A DNA stretch of 64,000 bases, from positions 994,288 through 1,058,287 of the forward strand of contig NC_079510.1 in assembly GCF_030052815.1 (NCBI RefSeq), in the 5' to 3' direction. The DNA comes from Hevea brasiliensis. Its lineage: Eukaryota; Streptophyta; Magnoliopsida; Malpighiales; Euphorbiaceae. Below, piece by piece: positions 12,701-24,761 of the stretch (positions are counted from its first letter, which is position 1; the number at the start of each line of letters is the position of its first letter). The position numbers and the translations under genes are program-made. Under the pieces are notes generated by a model. It was not told the DNA's origin. It saw nothing but the letters and a program-made list of their open reading frames with translations, and searched no databases.

Positions 12701-12892
12701 TAGGGCACCGGCTCATTTAACTTGGTTGTATTTTATTTCTAAAATTTTTTCTAAATTTTTCTTATTAATATTTGAGTTAATTATGGCTCCTCACTTTAGT
12801 TTAAATGTTTTTCCAGACATTCTAGCTGTCCAAACTGACACCGGTCACTGGAACAGTAGAATGTACGGAACTGCTACAGTGAGGATGTTACA
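9743..12892 (-). repeat. 5' LTR of the gypsy element (3150 bp)
   Basis: Begins TGTGACACC and ends GATGTTACA on the + strand. It lies between the primer site and the MULE transposase remnant. The base immediately inside the flank starts AAGTG (12893-12897), the expected right copy of the 5-bp target duplication; its partner should lie left of the window. A short hairpin with 8-bp arms (GGTATTGG and CCAATACC, near 11010-11030) is also present in the solo LTR near 2637-2655. Open frames inside the LTR are coincidental. Confidence 0.93.
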
Positions 12893-15800
12893 AAGTGTAA
12901 GAATGGACCCATATTACCTTTGCATATTTGACATCTTGGATTATGCAAAAGATTTTGATTGTGGTAAGGTATTAGGTGTATATACTAAGCCCATTAAGAG
13001 GATAGAAATGAGTTTATTTTACTGTGCAATGATAAGGTACTATTAGATATATGTAAAGAGATAGGGGATAAGGGTACTCTTGAGTTGTATGTGGGCCACA
13101 CTTGGAAGAGCTAGATAAAGCTAGGTTAACTAGGGGATAAACATCTAAAAAAGAAAAATATCCTCCCTTTCCTGCTATTGTTGACTGTAATGTGGTAGAG
13201 GAAGTTGAGGCAGATCAAGGTCCACCTATTATAAAAGTTAGTGGTGACGTAAGAGTTGTTGATTCAGAAGTTGTTGATCATTTTTCATAAGGTGTTGACA
13301 CAGATTCATGTTCTATAGTTGTTGAGGAAGAGCCAAAGGCTCCAATACATAATACTGGTCAAGAAGATGTTGATTTAGACAGTAGTGAAGATGTGTCATA
13401 CCAAATTGGTTCACAAGAGGGGGAAAGGAGAAAAGCTAATAGCAATGATGAAGATCTATAAGGTTTAAGTGATGAGGAAGAGTTTTTAGATACACTTGAA
13501 GGTAGTGATGTTGATGAGGAACTGTGAAATCCAAGGGAGGAAAAGAGGGAATTGAAGAAGAAAAAAGGAACAAATAAGAAAGACAAAGCTGCTAAGGGTG
13601 AAATTAATTTAGGAGAGGTAGGTGTTGATGTGGGTTTTGAGAATGCTTAGGGACAAAATAGTAGATATACTGGTAAGTAGCTAGAGATTAAGATTTTTGG
13701 GTGAGTTCTAATCATCGAAGTGAAGATTTGAGTGATTATGACTCAAATGAGGAGGATGCAGACCAACCAACCTGGAGAAGAAGCAAGAGGACCCATTATG
13801 ATCCTGAATGCTAAATTCCAGTATGGAAGCTAGGTATGGTTTTTGAAAATGTTGTTCAATTTAGAGCTGCTATTAGCAAATATGCTATTCATAGGGGTGT
13901 GTCATTGAGAATGAGATCTAATGAGCCCAAGAGAGTGAGAGTGACATGCAAGGATGGTTGTCCATGGTTGCTTTTTGCAAGTTTAGAGACACAATCAAAC
14001 AACTTTATTATCAAATCTTATAATCCTGTACACCAGTGTTATAGGACAAATAGGCAGTGTACCAACAGGCAGTGTAATGCAAACTTCATTGCAAGGATAT
14101 TTGAAGATAGGATAATTTCACAGGTTAGCATCAAGTTGTGGGAATTACATGATTTATGCAAGCAACAATTAGGGTGTAGGAAAATCCACTTATAAGAGGG
14201 CTAAACATGAAGTTTTTACGAAAATTATGGGTGATTATAAAATAGAATATGCAAGGGAAAATTATGTTGATAAATTGAATAGATTAAATTTAAGCACTAC
14301 ATGTTTTGTTAGGACTGACACCCAAAGTAAGCCAGGGAAAGTCTTATTTAGCAGGTTTTATGTTTGTTTCATTTCCACAAAGTAAGGTTTTAAGAAAAGG
14401 TGTGGGAAAATCATAGGTTTGGATGGATGTTTTTTTTAAAAGGACCTCGTAGGGGACAATATCTAGTGGCTGTTTTAAAGGATGGAAACAATCAAATGTT
14501 CCCTATAGCTTGGGCAATTATTGATTTGGAGACCAAAGTAACCTGGAAATGGTTTATAAAAGTGCTGAAACAGGATTTGGATCTTGGAAATAGAGATAAG
14601 GTTGTGACTAATATGCAACAGGTATATTTTTCTATATTTATTTTATAATAATTTAAAATTATAACCATTTGTAATCATTTTGTTAGCTATATTATAACTA
14701 TCTTAATTTCAATTGAAGGGACTTATTCCTACAATTAAAGAGGAACTGCTTGAGGCTGAGCATAAGAGGTGTGGGAAACATATTTATCAAGCATGGGCAA
14801 AGAAATGGAGGGGTACTGAGAGGAAAAAGAATTTTGGGCTATTGCTAAGTCTACCTTTGAGGTTGAATTGGAAGACAATCTTAAGGAATTGTCAAAATTG
14901 GATATAGGGATTTGTAAAGATTTGCGTAGTTGTCCTATACAAGATTGGGTGAGGGTTTATCACAGTCCACATGCAAAATGTGATATGGTTGAGAATAATA
15001 TATGTGAGAGTTTTAGTTCTTGGATAGTTACTACTAGGCATAAGTCTATTATCACAATGATGGAGGAAATTCGAGTCAAAATCATGAATAGGATAAAAAC
15101 CATGAGAGATTTTACTGCAACTTGAATAAGTGATATAAGTCCAACTACAATGGATTGTTTAGAGAGCAATACTAGAATTTCCAACATTTGTAGGATTGAA
15201 TGGAATGGAGAGTATGGTTTTGAGTTTACTCATGGTGAATATAGGCATACAGTTGATTCGAGTAGGGAGAAAAGTACATGCAGATCTTAGGAAATAAAAG
15301 GCATATCTTATCCACATGCCATATGCTGTCTATTCCATAAGAAATTCAAACCTGAAGATTACATCTCTAAGTATTACATCAAAGAGTATTACCTCAAATC
15401 TTATGCTTACACTATGCAACAAGTAAAGGGAATGAGGCTATAGGAGGATAGTGAGAATCCAAAAATTGATCCTCCAATAATCACCAAGCAACCTAGTAAA
15501 CCAAAGAAAGCTAGGAGAAAAGACAAAGTATGAGGTTAGAAAGAAAAAAGGGAAATTGTCAAGAAAAGGAATCCAAATGACATGTGGAATAAGCAAGAGT
15601 AAAGACCACAATAGAAGTGCATGTCCACTAAAGGCTCCATACATTAAGGTCATTTTTATATAAATTATAAGTAGAGGGCAACATAGGAGAGGATCCTAAG
15701 TTACTATGGGTAGGGCAACTCCTAGTACTAATATTAGCAATTTGGGTTCCATTAGAGAAGAGGAGGATAATGGTAGAGGAATTGATAAATTACCAAGCAA

Positions 15801-16333
15801 AAGAGGTGGATTAACTTCAGGGGACCCTTAAGATCTATACCACAGACTGAATGTGGCAATAAGAGAGGATTTGATTCAATTGTACCACCTACTGACTAGC
15901 ACTAGAAAAAGGGGCAAATTCATTGGATATGGTTATTATGTGAATTAAGATAAAGGGTTCACTTTAAAAGATGAGAGTTTACATTATATATTTAGTGTCA
16001 ATTGAATTTTTGTTACTTTATCAACTAATAGATTAATTGCTACTTTTGTGGCCCAGACATGCAAAATCTAAGTTTATTTTATATCATAAACCAGAATCAC
16101 AAGTGAAGAATGCTGCTGATGTGACTGGAGATCTTGGTTTCAAAGCAAAGTCACTTAGATGGAAAGGCAAGCAAGCAATATCCACATCATAGTTAGAAAA
16201 AAGTAGGATTAGTCATATGATGACTAGGAGGAATACTAGTCAGTAGTCTCAAACTAGCATTACAATTGAAATGACTAACAACACAAGAAGATCAACAAGG
16301 CAACAATCAAAGGGCAATGCTTTAGCACCATGA
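12893..16333 (+). pseudogene. MULE-2 transposase pseudogene
   Basis: Begins mid-protein with MDPYYLCIFDILDYAKDFD, the N-terminal region seen in full in MULE-1. A MuDR DNA-binding domain starts near 13830 (GMVFENVVQFRAAISKYAI) with CKDGCPW and HQC zinc ligands. The DDE region starts near 14410 (KGPRRGQYLVAVLKDGNNQ, FPIAWAIID). A probable intron is 14622-14718 (ATGCAACAG/gtatat ... ttgaag/GGACTT). The downstream helical part includes KCDMVENNICESFSSWI with a catalytic-Glu-type position. A degraded SWIM finger is at about 15230-15340 (ISYPHAICCLFH). The C-terminus is MTNNTRRSTRQQSKGNALAP with stop at 16331. Several frameshifts and stops are present, and the second SWIM Cys is lost. Confidence 0.88.
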
Positions 16334-17089
16334 AACTATTGTGTCATCTTGGGATTTTGTCAACTTGTGTAATTTTGTGTCAATGAATTTTATGTTAGAA
16401 GTTATGTCCTATAGTGTTATATTGTTAGGTTGGATTATAAATAATGGTAGTGGTGAAATTTCAAGTGCTTTTTGGACTATAATTTGAATGCCCTTGTATG
16501 TTATTTTAGGTACAATTTAGTGTTTTGACTACTATAATGAACTTCTACAACTTGCATCTTTGATATTAATATAATATGTAGAATTTGGGAAAAATCTCAT
16601 GTTTTGGACTATGTCTTAAACTTGTTATTATACTTGCTAGTAAAGTGAATGTGTACTCTGCTTGTAGTGTAGAGTAATGTACTTTGCTTGGACTATGTAA
16701 TGTACTCTTCTTGTTATTATGCTTGCTCGTAAATACTTACAGTGCATACTCTACTTTTGAATATAAACTGATATTGCACTGCAATAATTAGGTTTAGAAA
16801 ATGTTAACCTTATATATGTGTTCAACTTGTAATTGCCCTTGTAGGTTTATAAAAGTGTTATTGCACTTATAGGTTATTGAACTAATTCTGCATTGCACAT
16901 TAAGCATCTACACTTGTAATAGACAACAAATAGTTCAACTTGTAGTTTTATAACATATCAAAATGTAGTTAAATTTGCAATTTTTTTTTAAACAGTTACC
17001 ACAATCTGCAACATCACTAGTAATAAAGAATGAACATACTTTTTTTAGCAAATCTCCACTTCATTAACATTAACTTAATTACATAATCA

Positions 17090-17657
17090 ATCAACATTTA
17101 CAATCGCTGCTAAAATGATTTCTAATAATTACAGAGTATATAAAAATCACAATCAAATTGCACACAGTAACCAACATAACAAAACTAACAAAAAAAAACT
17201 TTAGCCATAACCACAGTCTGAGTTGAACACAGCAACCAAGATACCAAACCAATAATATTGCTGCTATTACAAACAAAATTCTTCGACAATATGTGCTTCC
17301 ACTCAAGGCTTCTCTCTTCTTTACAACTTCATGCCCAATTAAGCCTTGGCAGCAAACCAAGAATTATATTCTTCAAATGGTCAGGCAAAGGGGGGGGTCA
17401 AACTAGGTGAAATAACCACATGCCATAGAAGTCTTTCATCTCGCAAAAATCATATAAACACATAACAATCTTTCAATTAAAACACAAAACAAAAGTTAAA
17501 TAATCACAGTTTAACCAATATAAAAAATTACTCACCCATAATGCCTGCAACCAAAGAATCTTCTCTTCGGATTCATGCATGTCCAAAAAACTTTCAACAT
17601 TGCTATTTCTCAATAATGGCACACTAGATACATGAAGTTAATTTAGCTTGACTCCAT
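17090..17657 (-). pseudogene. GRF-type zinc-finger protein remnant (MULE-2 accessory gene)
   Basis: Starts at ATG 17657 (MESS). A GRF-finger pattern follows, with CHY...EIAM and the hallmark NPKRRFFGCRHYG near 17530-17570. A probable intron begins right after GCRHYG (donor GTGAGT). Downstream are ILGLLPRLNW, typical of the region after the finger, and a hydrophobic C-terminal tail. Two stops interrupt the first exon and a frameshift lies near 17310. Small GRF proteins with a C-terminal membrane helix are common in plants, often beside transposons. The gene is convergent with the transposase, the same arrangement as in MULE-1. Confidence 0.65.
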
Positions 17658-18095
17658 TGTTCCCCAAAATACCCAATTTAAAATAACTAGGGTTCTTGAA
17701 GATTATGTAAAATAAAAGAATGAATCAAAAGTTTAAGGGAAGTATAGTGTTATTAGTTTAATATTGCACAACAATGAAAAGGAATCGAAGGAAAAAATTA
17801 CAAGAAGGAGAAGAAGATTCATCTGCATGTCATAGGAAGGAAGGATCTCCAACCCAGAAAACATTTGTCATTTTTATATAGGAGCCAACTAGCCATTATA
17901 TGTGCCACGTAGACAACAAAATTCCTCTTTAATCGCCTCTCCTCGTGTGAGATGACGAATAGTGCTGACTATACAAAATTGTGTTTATGTGTTAACTTTT
18001 TTAAGTTTAGGTGTGTGATAGGTAAAAGATTTAGTTAAGGTGTGAGTTAGGTAAAAACGCAATGATATAGGTGTCTAAGAATGCATTTGTCCTAA

Positions 18096-18942
18096 ATATA
18101 TTCATAACAAATAATAATTAAATTCTAGTTTAGAATAAAATATTTTAATTGAATTTGGTTATTGTACACATTGACTTTTGATCTCATATTTATTTTCATT
18201 TAATTAAAAAATTTGTTAAATAAAAAAATATAAAAAAAATCAATTTATTATAAAAAAGTTTTATATTTTATTTTGTAAATTTACTTTTTGTATCCGCTTA
18301 ATATCATTTAGTTCAAGTAATTTTAAAATCTAAATTATATGGTACAAAATACATAATTTAAATTATTTTAATAGTTGGTAATATTTCAAATATTTCTAGC
18401 TTAATCCTAATAAAACACCATAATATGTTATTCTAATACCAATTAATGTGTAATTTTTCTATTTTTGTTAAAAGTAGTTTTTTTTTTAAAGAAAAGCAAT
18501 TAACATGTAATTCTTAATGATTATAAAAGAGCCAAAGTTGATCTTATCCATTCTCTATTACCTACTATGAAACTTCTTTAAATTTTTCTTAATATTTATT
18601 TTCTTTTTATGTTTTTAATATATTTAAATTGATGTTCACGTGTTCTTTTGATATTAATTTCTCTCTGCCCAAGTCTTGGAGCATCCACAGTAAAGGCAAT
18701 GGCTTTGAATATGGCTCTCTTAGCTCTTTTCACAACCTGAGTAATCACATTATTGTCTTTGTACACCTGAATGACGAGACAAAAGGGGAAATGATTAGGA
18801 ACTCATGCATAATGCAATTGCAAACTATTTGGATTCTTGTTGGGAAAAAAAAAAATACTTGGACCCTTAAAAAATCCATAAACTTAAGACTTCCTAAAAG
18901 TCTACTTAAAGATTGCATGCTATGCGCCATGGGCTAGAATAA
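18096..18942. other. AT-rich spacer, no gene seen
   Basis: Low-complexity AT-rich sequence. One 102-codon + frame (18629-18937) has no recognisable motif, and a similar-size frame overlaps it on the minus strand; I consider both coincidental. Confidence 0.6.
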
Positions 18943-19357
18943 TGTTATATATTTCTGGATATTAATTTGACTAGTCATTTTTATATGTAAAATAATCTAG
19001 TCACTTATGTAAGCCTAAATTAAAATAAATTAAATTATAATTTAACCAACACTCTCTCAAATTTGACATAGTATCAGAACCCAGACTGAGTTATGAGTTT
19101 CAATCTCCCATAAGGCTATATAATTGAGTTTATATTGGGTTAAAAATAAAAATACAAATTAATTATCAAGTGATAATTATGTGGTTGCACTTGAGGAAAA
19201 GTGTTGGAATCCAACATCAAAAGAATATGAAGTAAAATTGCAATATATAAATGGTTGGATTGCAACATTGACTTGGCTAGTCATTTTGATGTATAAAGCA
19301 ATTTAATTACTTATATAAATTCAGATTAAAATAATTTAAATTGTAATTTGTTCAACA
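18943..19357 (+). mobile_element. TRIM-like miniature LTR retrotransposon
   Basis: Two related copies, 18943-19051 and 19202-19357, both run TGTT...CAACA and share the block around GACTAGTCATTTT. After the first copy a near tRNA-Met primer site TAGTATCAGAACCC lies at 19069-19082. A purine-rich GAGGAAAAG precedes the second copy. The first copy lacks an internal portion. The second copy is followed by sequence resembling that after the first (CTCTCT..AAATTT), so part of another unit may be present. No coding capacity. Confidence 0.5.
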
Positions 19358-20159
19358 CTCTCTTTAAATTTAATAGATTCTAAATAATTATCCTATATCA
19401 AAGAAGATATAGGAATAGTTGAAGAACATAACTCTGTATATAATATCAGTGAATATGTTAATTAATACTCGAGATGAAAATTAACAATAACATATGTAGC
19501 CCATGCAAATAGTGTCTAAAACAGCAAATCAAAATTAACTGAATAAGGCAGAGTAAAAATTTTTATTACAATTACATGAATAAAACTAAACCAAGCATAC
19601 TCCTACAGTTTGCTAATAAAAGTCAATATTAAAAACAAACTTTTAATTTTTTAAGATATAATTTTAAATTTATAAAAAAATCAAACCATAATTGTTCCAA
19701 CTGCAGAAGCAGCCCTTCCTATTGCATGCTCTCTTGCATTGGAATATAATATCCAGTTAATTTTTCATGATTTGAGCTTTTTTTTTTTTAATGTTATAGA
19801 AGTTTCTACAATTAAAATTTTAATTTTATAATTATCAGTAAAACTTAATAATTTTTACTAAAAATTACAAACCAATTTTAATTAGGAGTAATTGATTTTC
19901 ATCAGCAAATTAAATTAAGTTCTTTATTAATTTAACATGTACTTTTTTAATATTTCATATATTTTTAATCTAATCCTAACAAAATATTATAATATAGTGT
20001 TCTAATATTAGTCAACGTATTCTTTTGTTATTTATAATAAGAATAAATATGTTTATATTTATATTTTTAATTTATTTAATTAATATAAATAACTTATTTT
20101 ACTTTTAAAATATATTTATATCTTATGAAGTTAAAATTGTATTATAAAAGAAACATAAA

Positions 20160-20215
<56 letters not shown>

Positions 20216-21008
20216 TAACTAGTGGGCCCGAAATCTAACAAAAATAAATTTAATTGATAAAATTTATTTGGTTTGGAATTACTTATCTAATTAAATTAAA
20301 ATATTAAATTAAGATATAGCTTATATAATTATATTTTAATAAAATTAATTTTTCACTTTATTTTATTTTTGTTCCCCAATTAAATTTAATCTTTCATTAT
20401 TACAATAATATTAAATTATTATGAATATTTATATAAAAAAAAATTATCATAAATATCTTTGTTTATCCCATTATTATAAATATATTATATATTTATTTTA
20501 ATTTTAATAATTTATAATTACAACATTAAAATAATTTTTAATTTAATTAATTTAAAGATTTTATAATAAAAATTAGCTTAAATTTTAATTTTTAATTGAT
20601 ATACACTTTTTAGTTTCCGTTAGAACTACATATTATAGAAACCTAATTAGGCAAACCAAGGAAACTAATTACATCGTAATGAATATTTTTATTCTTTATA
20701 TTAGTTAGTTATTTTTTTTTAATTTTAGATTACAATAAAAATTTTAATTAAGAAGAAGTTATTTACAAGTAGAACTAATTAAAAATTTTAAATTTATTTA
20801 AATTTTAATATTAAAATTTAAATAATAAAAAACATAATTGTAAATAATATAAATGACTAAGGGTATTTTTGACGAAATTGATGTTTTCCCTTTTCATATT
20901 TATATATAGTATAAATATATTAATTAAAGAGTATTAAAAAATAGTTAATTTTTTTAAAAATATATTAATTAAAGAGTATTAAAAAATAGTTATAAAGTCA
21001 ATTTATAA
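19358..21008. other. AT-rich spacer with an (AT)n microsatellite
   Basis: No gene seen. A (TA)n tract occupies about 20162-20210. A short direct repeat (TTAAAGAGTATTAAAAAATAG) occurs near 20925-20990. Confidence 0.7.
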
Positions 21009-22697
21009 TGACGCAGCGTGTAGCCCAAAAAAATTATCGACACACGTTCAAACCCTTAAAGATAAATAAAATTTAATCCAAGATTTAAAGAAACACAATA
21101 TTTAATCTAAAATTTAAGAATAAAATAAAGCAAAAATAACTTTATGAAAAAAAAAATTCATTGAATAAATATGAAAAGCTTCTATATAATGAAAATGCAA
21201 TGGATATTTATAAAATTTTAAATCTAATCTAGATAGTAATGAATAAAATAGTTCTAATTTAAATAAAAAATATATTTAAAGACCTAAACTAAATAAAAAT
21301 AATATTTTAGAGTTCTAAATAAACTCTAAATATAAATAAAACCTATATAAGAAAATAAAGAATACATCTAAAACTAGAAGTCCTTGTGAAAATAGAAAAA
21401 TAAAAGTCTTCGGGTTTAATATAGATTTGCATGCTGCGTCATTCGCCCACACTTTTGAGAAAATTCGACCCCAAAAGTGTTGGAAAATAAAAAAACTCCA
21501 TTAAAAGATTACACCATGTCTCTTTCTTGAATGATATCAATAATGTTGACTTGAACAAAATTAAATTAAATAACTTCACATTGTCCTTTGCATCCATTAG
21601 TACATCTAGATAAATAAAATCAACCAAGACAACATGAATCAAAGGGTTAGATAAATTTTTAATCTCTATTGATTCCTCTATGGTTGGTTGTTCTTTAAGC
21701 TCCAATGACATCTCCAACTCTCCTTGCTCTTCAACTTCTTTCCTCTAGAGTAGATGGTTCAAGAAATTCTAGCTCGAACTCATCATCATCTATCATAGTG
21801 AAAGGCATTACAACCAAAGTTTTAGATTCTTCAATTTCAAATCTTTCATGCTTAGAATCTTCAGCTTCGAGTGTTTTTCTGATGTAGGTTAATCTATTTG
21901 TTCTTGCTTCATATGTTCAATACCTTTTGATGTCTTAATAAGATTTACTTCTACTTCCACATTCTTTGTTTCTATTGAAGCACACAATTCCTGAACACCA
22001 CTTCTTTTATATTCATCAATAGTAAAAAGTGTTCTTTTAAAATTAAAGAAACATAATTATAATTGACTCCACTATGTTTAACTCTTTCAACTTGATTTGA
22101 TTTGTGATTTCTCTTCTTAACATGACTTACTCTCAATAAATAGAAAATCTCTTGAAATTGACGCTCTATATCCATATTCAATTACTTTATAGTGTTCCTC
22201 TGCTCTTTGATTGCTCGACAAACAGCGTGTAACTCCTAATCACCGTCATGAGGTTGATTACCATGACCACCATTAGTATTGGCTATCTTAATGAGGGTGA
22301 AATCTCTGCTCTGATACCACCTGATGCATAGCTCGAAAAAAGGATCGATAAACGATCAAACCCTTGAAAGAAAATAAATAAAATCTAATTCAAGATCGAA
22401 ACAAACACAAGATTCAATATAGAATCTAAGAATAAAATAAAGCAAACATAATTTTATGAAGAAAAAAACTTCATTAAATAAATATGAAAACTCCTACATA
22501 ATGAAAATAAAATGGTTATTATAGAATTTTAAATTCTAATCTAGGTAAAAATGAATTAAAAATTATAATCTAAATAAAAAACATATTTAAAGATTAAAAT
22601 TAAATAAAAATAATATTTTAAAGTTCTAAAATTAAAAGTCCTTTTAAAAATAAAAAACAAAAGTTTTTAGTTTAGTATGGATTTACGTATTATACTA
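21009..22697 (-). mobile_element. Non-autonomous LTR retrotransposon, about 1.7 kb
   Basis: Two diverged LTR copies, 21009-21441 (TGACGCAGC...GCTGCGTCA) and about 22322-22697, share long blocks (for example AAGAATAAAATAAAGCAAA). Inside the right copy the minus strand shows a perfect tRNA-Met primer site TGGTATCAGAGCAGAG (about 22304-22320), which fixes the orientation. The ~880-bp internal region has only fragments of a Gag-like leader frame (MANTNGGHGNQPHDGD..., then MDIERQFQEIF, 21972-22181) and no enzyme. The target duplication is not clear. Confidence 0.75.
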
Positions 22698-23074
22698 TTA
22701 TACTAAAATAACAAACACTTTTACTGTTTCTAAAAATAATAAAAGTGTTTGCTCTTACTATTTTGCTCTTTTACTCTTACACTTGATTTATAATCCGTCA
22801 GTAAGAAATCTCTTAAGAGAGTATCAATGTTATTGTTACACTTATAAATTAATTTAAAATATTATATCATTAAATTAATGAAATAATATTAATTTAAAAA
22901 TATCAATAATTAGAATGTTATAAATTTCAGTGTTGAAAATTGTTTTTATAAATAAAAAGAAAAATGAATTACGGAAAAAAATTTTTACTAAAAACAAATA
23001 TTTAGAAGAAAAGTAAAAAAAATATATATATATAAATGTTCAATTTATAAGGGATATCTTTATCAAATTAGTTT

Positions 23075-23559
23075 GATAAATTTTGACAATCGTCCTTGAA
23101 CTTATCCAGTATAATATTATAGTCTTTCAACTAAAAAATGTAACATAAAACCTTTTCAACTTTCAAATTTTACACAGTAAAATCTCTCTAACATCTAATT
23201 GTCGGTTTTTCATTTAGACGCTGACCTGAACAGTTCTAGCGTGGAGCTTAATCAATATTTCTCTTTTCTCTCTCAAGTTATGTGTAAATTGAATCGTTTT
23301 TCTCACTGTAAACAGAATGATTTTTCAGGTGCAGAGAGAATAATTTTACAATTTGAATAAGAGAGAAGAGAGAAATGTTGAATAAAAGTCATGTAGGAGC
23401 TGTTCACATTAGTTTTCAACTGAAAAATCAGTAATTGAAAGTTAGAGGGATTTTACTGTGCAAAATTTAAAAGTTTAGGGGGTTTTATGTTACGTTTTAA
23501 AGTTTAAGGACTGTAGTGTTATAACCATATAAGTTCAGGAATAGTTATTGAAATTTATC
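23075..23559. repeat. Foldback MITE with long terminal inverted repeats
   Basis: The left ~120 bp (GATAAATTTTGACAATCGTC...) returns inverted at the right end (..GTTATTGAAATTTATC). Shared internal blocks include TGTAACATAAAACC and CACAGTAAAATC with their complements. No coding frame. I could not find a clear target duplication, so the superfamily is open. Confidence 0.75.
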
Positions 23560-24761
23560 CACTTAAAAACTTATTAAATTTTTTAAAAATAAAAAAGTCA
23601 ACTAAATGATATTTAAAAAAAAAATAATATAATTAAACTCAATTTTCAAATCAATGGCTTTTTTTCATTTATTAATAATTATTTTGTTATTTTTACTTTT
23701 TAAATTTTTAATGAATAAATATTATTTATTATGTTAAAATTATTATAATTTTTAATTAGAAAGTGTCAAAAATTAAAATATAAATTGTTATTTTTTAATA
23801 TAAGAATATTTTTTTGACAAAAAAAATATAAGAATATATTTTTTTAGTACTAAGTTTATTTAAAAAGTATTTTTAGCTAAAATCATAAAATTTCCTATTA
23901 TTTCATTATTTTTTGTAGCTAGTCGAATTGAGAAATTTCTCTCCCATAATATTAAAAAATAATATCTGTAAACTTTTTAAAACATTTATTAGAGTTGTTA
24001 ATCAAATAAATATATAAATTTAGTTTATAAATTTTAATATCATTATAATATACTTAATTTATTTTTTAATAATAAAAAAATATTTAAAATCATGTGCATA
24101 TTCGGTTATTTTTATATGCTAAATCTATTACCAAAAGATTATTGTTAGGTTTTTTAGATGGATTAATTAATTTATTTTTTTAATCAGTATTATTATTATC
24201 TTTTTTAATTAAATTATATAATTAAATATTTTTTAAAAAATTATATTTTATTTAAATGATAAATTTTATATTATTAATATCAATTAGTCTTAAGTTAAAT
24301 TATGTATACATAAAAAAATACGTTATTAAAATTTTATCTAATTAAATTAATTAAATGATTTCAATAATTTTTGGTAGAGAGGTTTCTTTTTATAAAATAT
24401 AAATATAATGTTTTATATTGTCACTGGATAGAATTAAATATATTTTTAATATAAATATTTTTTTTATTTATTATTCTGCAGCGACGCCCTAGGGCTTGTC
24501 GTGACATATAATTTTATATTTTTCAAAAAACATTATTTTACTCGGAAATCGAATGCCAAACCGCCATGCTGAACCGCCAAAGCTCCGCACCAAAAATTTT
24601 AAAAGGCAAAGCTCCGAACTGCCAAATCCTGGAGTCCAAAATTTCTCGTCTATTTAGTATTTAGGACATACTTCTCTCCTTTACTGTCTAAATTTATATA
24701 TCTAACACCACACGTACAAATTACAATTCCAAAACGTGACGTCGTTTAATCCAACAGACCA
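23560..24761. other. AT-rich spacer and probable promoter region of the PHD gene
   Basis: Mostly low-complexity AT sequence. A GC-rich imperfect palindrome lies at about 24480-24503 (arms GCGACGCCCTAG and CTAGGGCTTGTCG). From 24550 to 24640 short direct repeats occur (AACCGCCA, AAAGCTCCG), followed by the presumed 5' UTR. I cannot identify a convincing TATA element. Confidence 0.5.

Larger units (their letters stand above)
1..12892 (-). mobile_element. Ty3-gypsy chromovirus, Tekay/Del-like, defective, 3' end outside the window
   Basis: Long-LTR retrotransposon read on the minus strand. Order from high to low coordinate: 5' LTR (9743-12892), tRNA-Met-type primer site (9726-9737), Gag, protease, reverse transcriptase, RNase H, integrase, chromodomain-like end (to 5007), polypurine tract (4996-5008), 3' LTR (4561-4995 plus 1-1371, split by a nested solo LTR and cut by the window edge). 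Internal region is 4747 bp. Domain order PR-RT-RH-INT-chromodomain and ~3.15-kb LTRs point to the Tekay/Del clade; the clade is an inference from family knowledge. The right flank at 12893 is Mutator transposase coding sequence, so it inserted into a MULE. Gag-Pol has several in-frame stops, one frameshift and an integrase deletion, so it cannot be autonomous. Confidence 0.93.
12893..18095 (+). mobile_element. Mutator-like element MULE-2, 5' end removed by the gypsy insertion
   Basis: Carries a decayed MuDR-type transposase on the + strand (12893-16333) and a convergent GRF zinc-finger remnant on the minus strand (17090-17657). The left terminus is missing because the gypsy LTR abuts coding sequence at 12893. 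The right terminus is probably the conserved-looking stretch around 18020-18095 (minus-strand start near GGACAAATGCATTC), but without the left terminus it cannot be confirmed. Confidence 0.75.

Noticed and set aside
13359..13586. Ser-rich minus ORF
   Set aside because: Mirror of the acidic linker of the MULE-2 transposase on the + strand.
17091..17360. Hydrophobic 89-codon minus ORF as a membrane protein gene
   Set aside because: It overlaps the C-terminal part of the decayed GRF gene in another frame.
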